From: Dreissena polymorpha
Lineage: Eukaryota > Mollusca > Bivalvia > Myida > Dreissenidae
DNA: 64,000 bases
Direction of reading: 5' to 3'
NCBI RefSeq assembly: GCF_020536995.1
Contig: NW_026273373.1
Location: 80,001-144,000, forward strand
The notes below the pieces were generated by a model that was not told where the DNA came from, made no database searches, and worked only from the letters and a program-made list of their open reading frames with translations. Positions 1 through 64,000 of the stretch are shown here, piece by piece. Numbering within the stretch: the stretch's first letter is position 1; every line of letters begins with the position of its first letter. Both the position numbers and the translations under genes were made by a program.

Positions 1-13
1 GTCTGTTTTCCAG

Positions 14-63985
<63,972 letters not shown>

Positions 63986-64000
63986 CTTTAGCAGCCGTCT

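Overview
The window is animal nuclear DNA, most likely from a dreissenid mussel (zebra or quagga mussel). It is AT-rich, with small exons separated by GT-AG introns, many minisatellites, and about 23 copies of a ~260-bp nested-palindrome repeat carrying the motif GTGTCGTCCCAGATTAGCC. I associate that repeat with Dreissena from memory, not from a search.

Almost everything belongs to one very large plus-strand gene that is already under way at base 14 and ends at a stop at 63985 (or an alternative stop at 58386). I could string together about 48 exons whose phases agree at nearly every junction, giving at least 4,900 residues. In order they encode: (1) 0-22 kb, the helical superhelix and lipid-cavity part of a large lipid transfer protein (LLTP: vitellogenin/apolipophorin/apoB/MTP family), followed by long amphipathic helices; (2) 22.1-27 kb, a degenerate LECT2/M23-peptidase-like domain; (3) 27-36 kb, short cysteine-containing beta-rich modules; (4) 36-47 kb, a polybasic cleavage site, a PAN/apple-like insert and about 16-18 fibronectin-III-like modules marked by D-T-T-P-P and D-x-E-S-G-I motifs; (5) 47-54.7 kb, unassigned domains, a cadherin-like module, two EGF-like domains and one transmembrane helix; (6) 58-64 kb, two alternative, visibly homologous cytoplasmic tails. 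The product would be a membrane-anchored, probably proprotein-convertase-processed lipid-binding receptor-like protein. I do not recognise this architecture under any established name.

The most unusual signal is in the introns. At least nine introns contain tandem duplications that copy the 3' end or 5' start of an exon together with its splice site. They range from two copies to about 100 copies of 35 bp at 29.1-32.7 kb, where each unit repeats a 5' splice site and resembles a recursive-splicing site. Several other minisatellites start within about 25-60 nt of a donor. The nested-palindrome repeat also clusters next to exons: 14 of about 23 copies lie within 50 nt of one.

The gene shows signs of damage or recoding: two in-frame TAA codons inside a 3.36-kb exon whose frame is otherwise intact, and an apparent one-base frame change near 27,563. 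These could be assembly errors, a null allele, early decay or recoding. Introns also contain several foldback elements, simple repeats and a SINE-like dispersed repeat. I found no convincing second gene, no rRNA/tRNA genes and no virus-like element.
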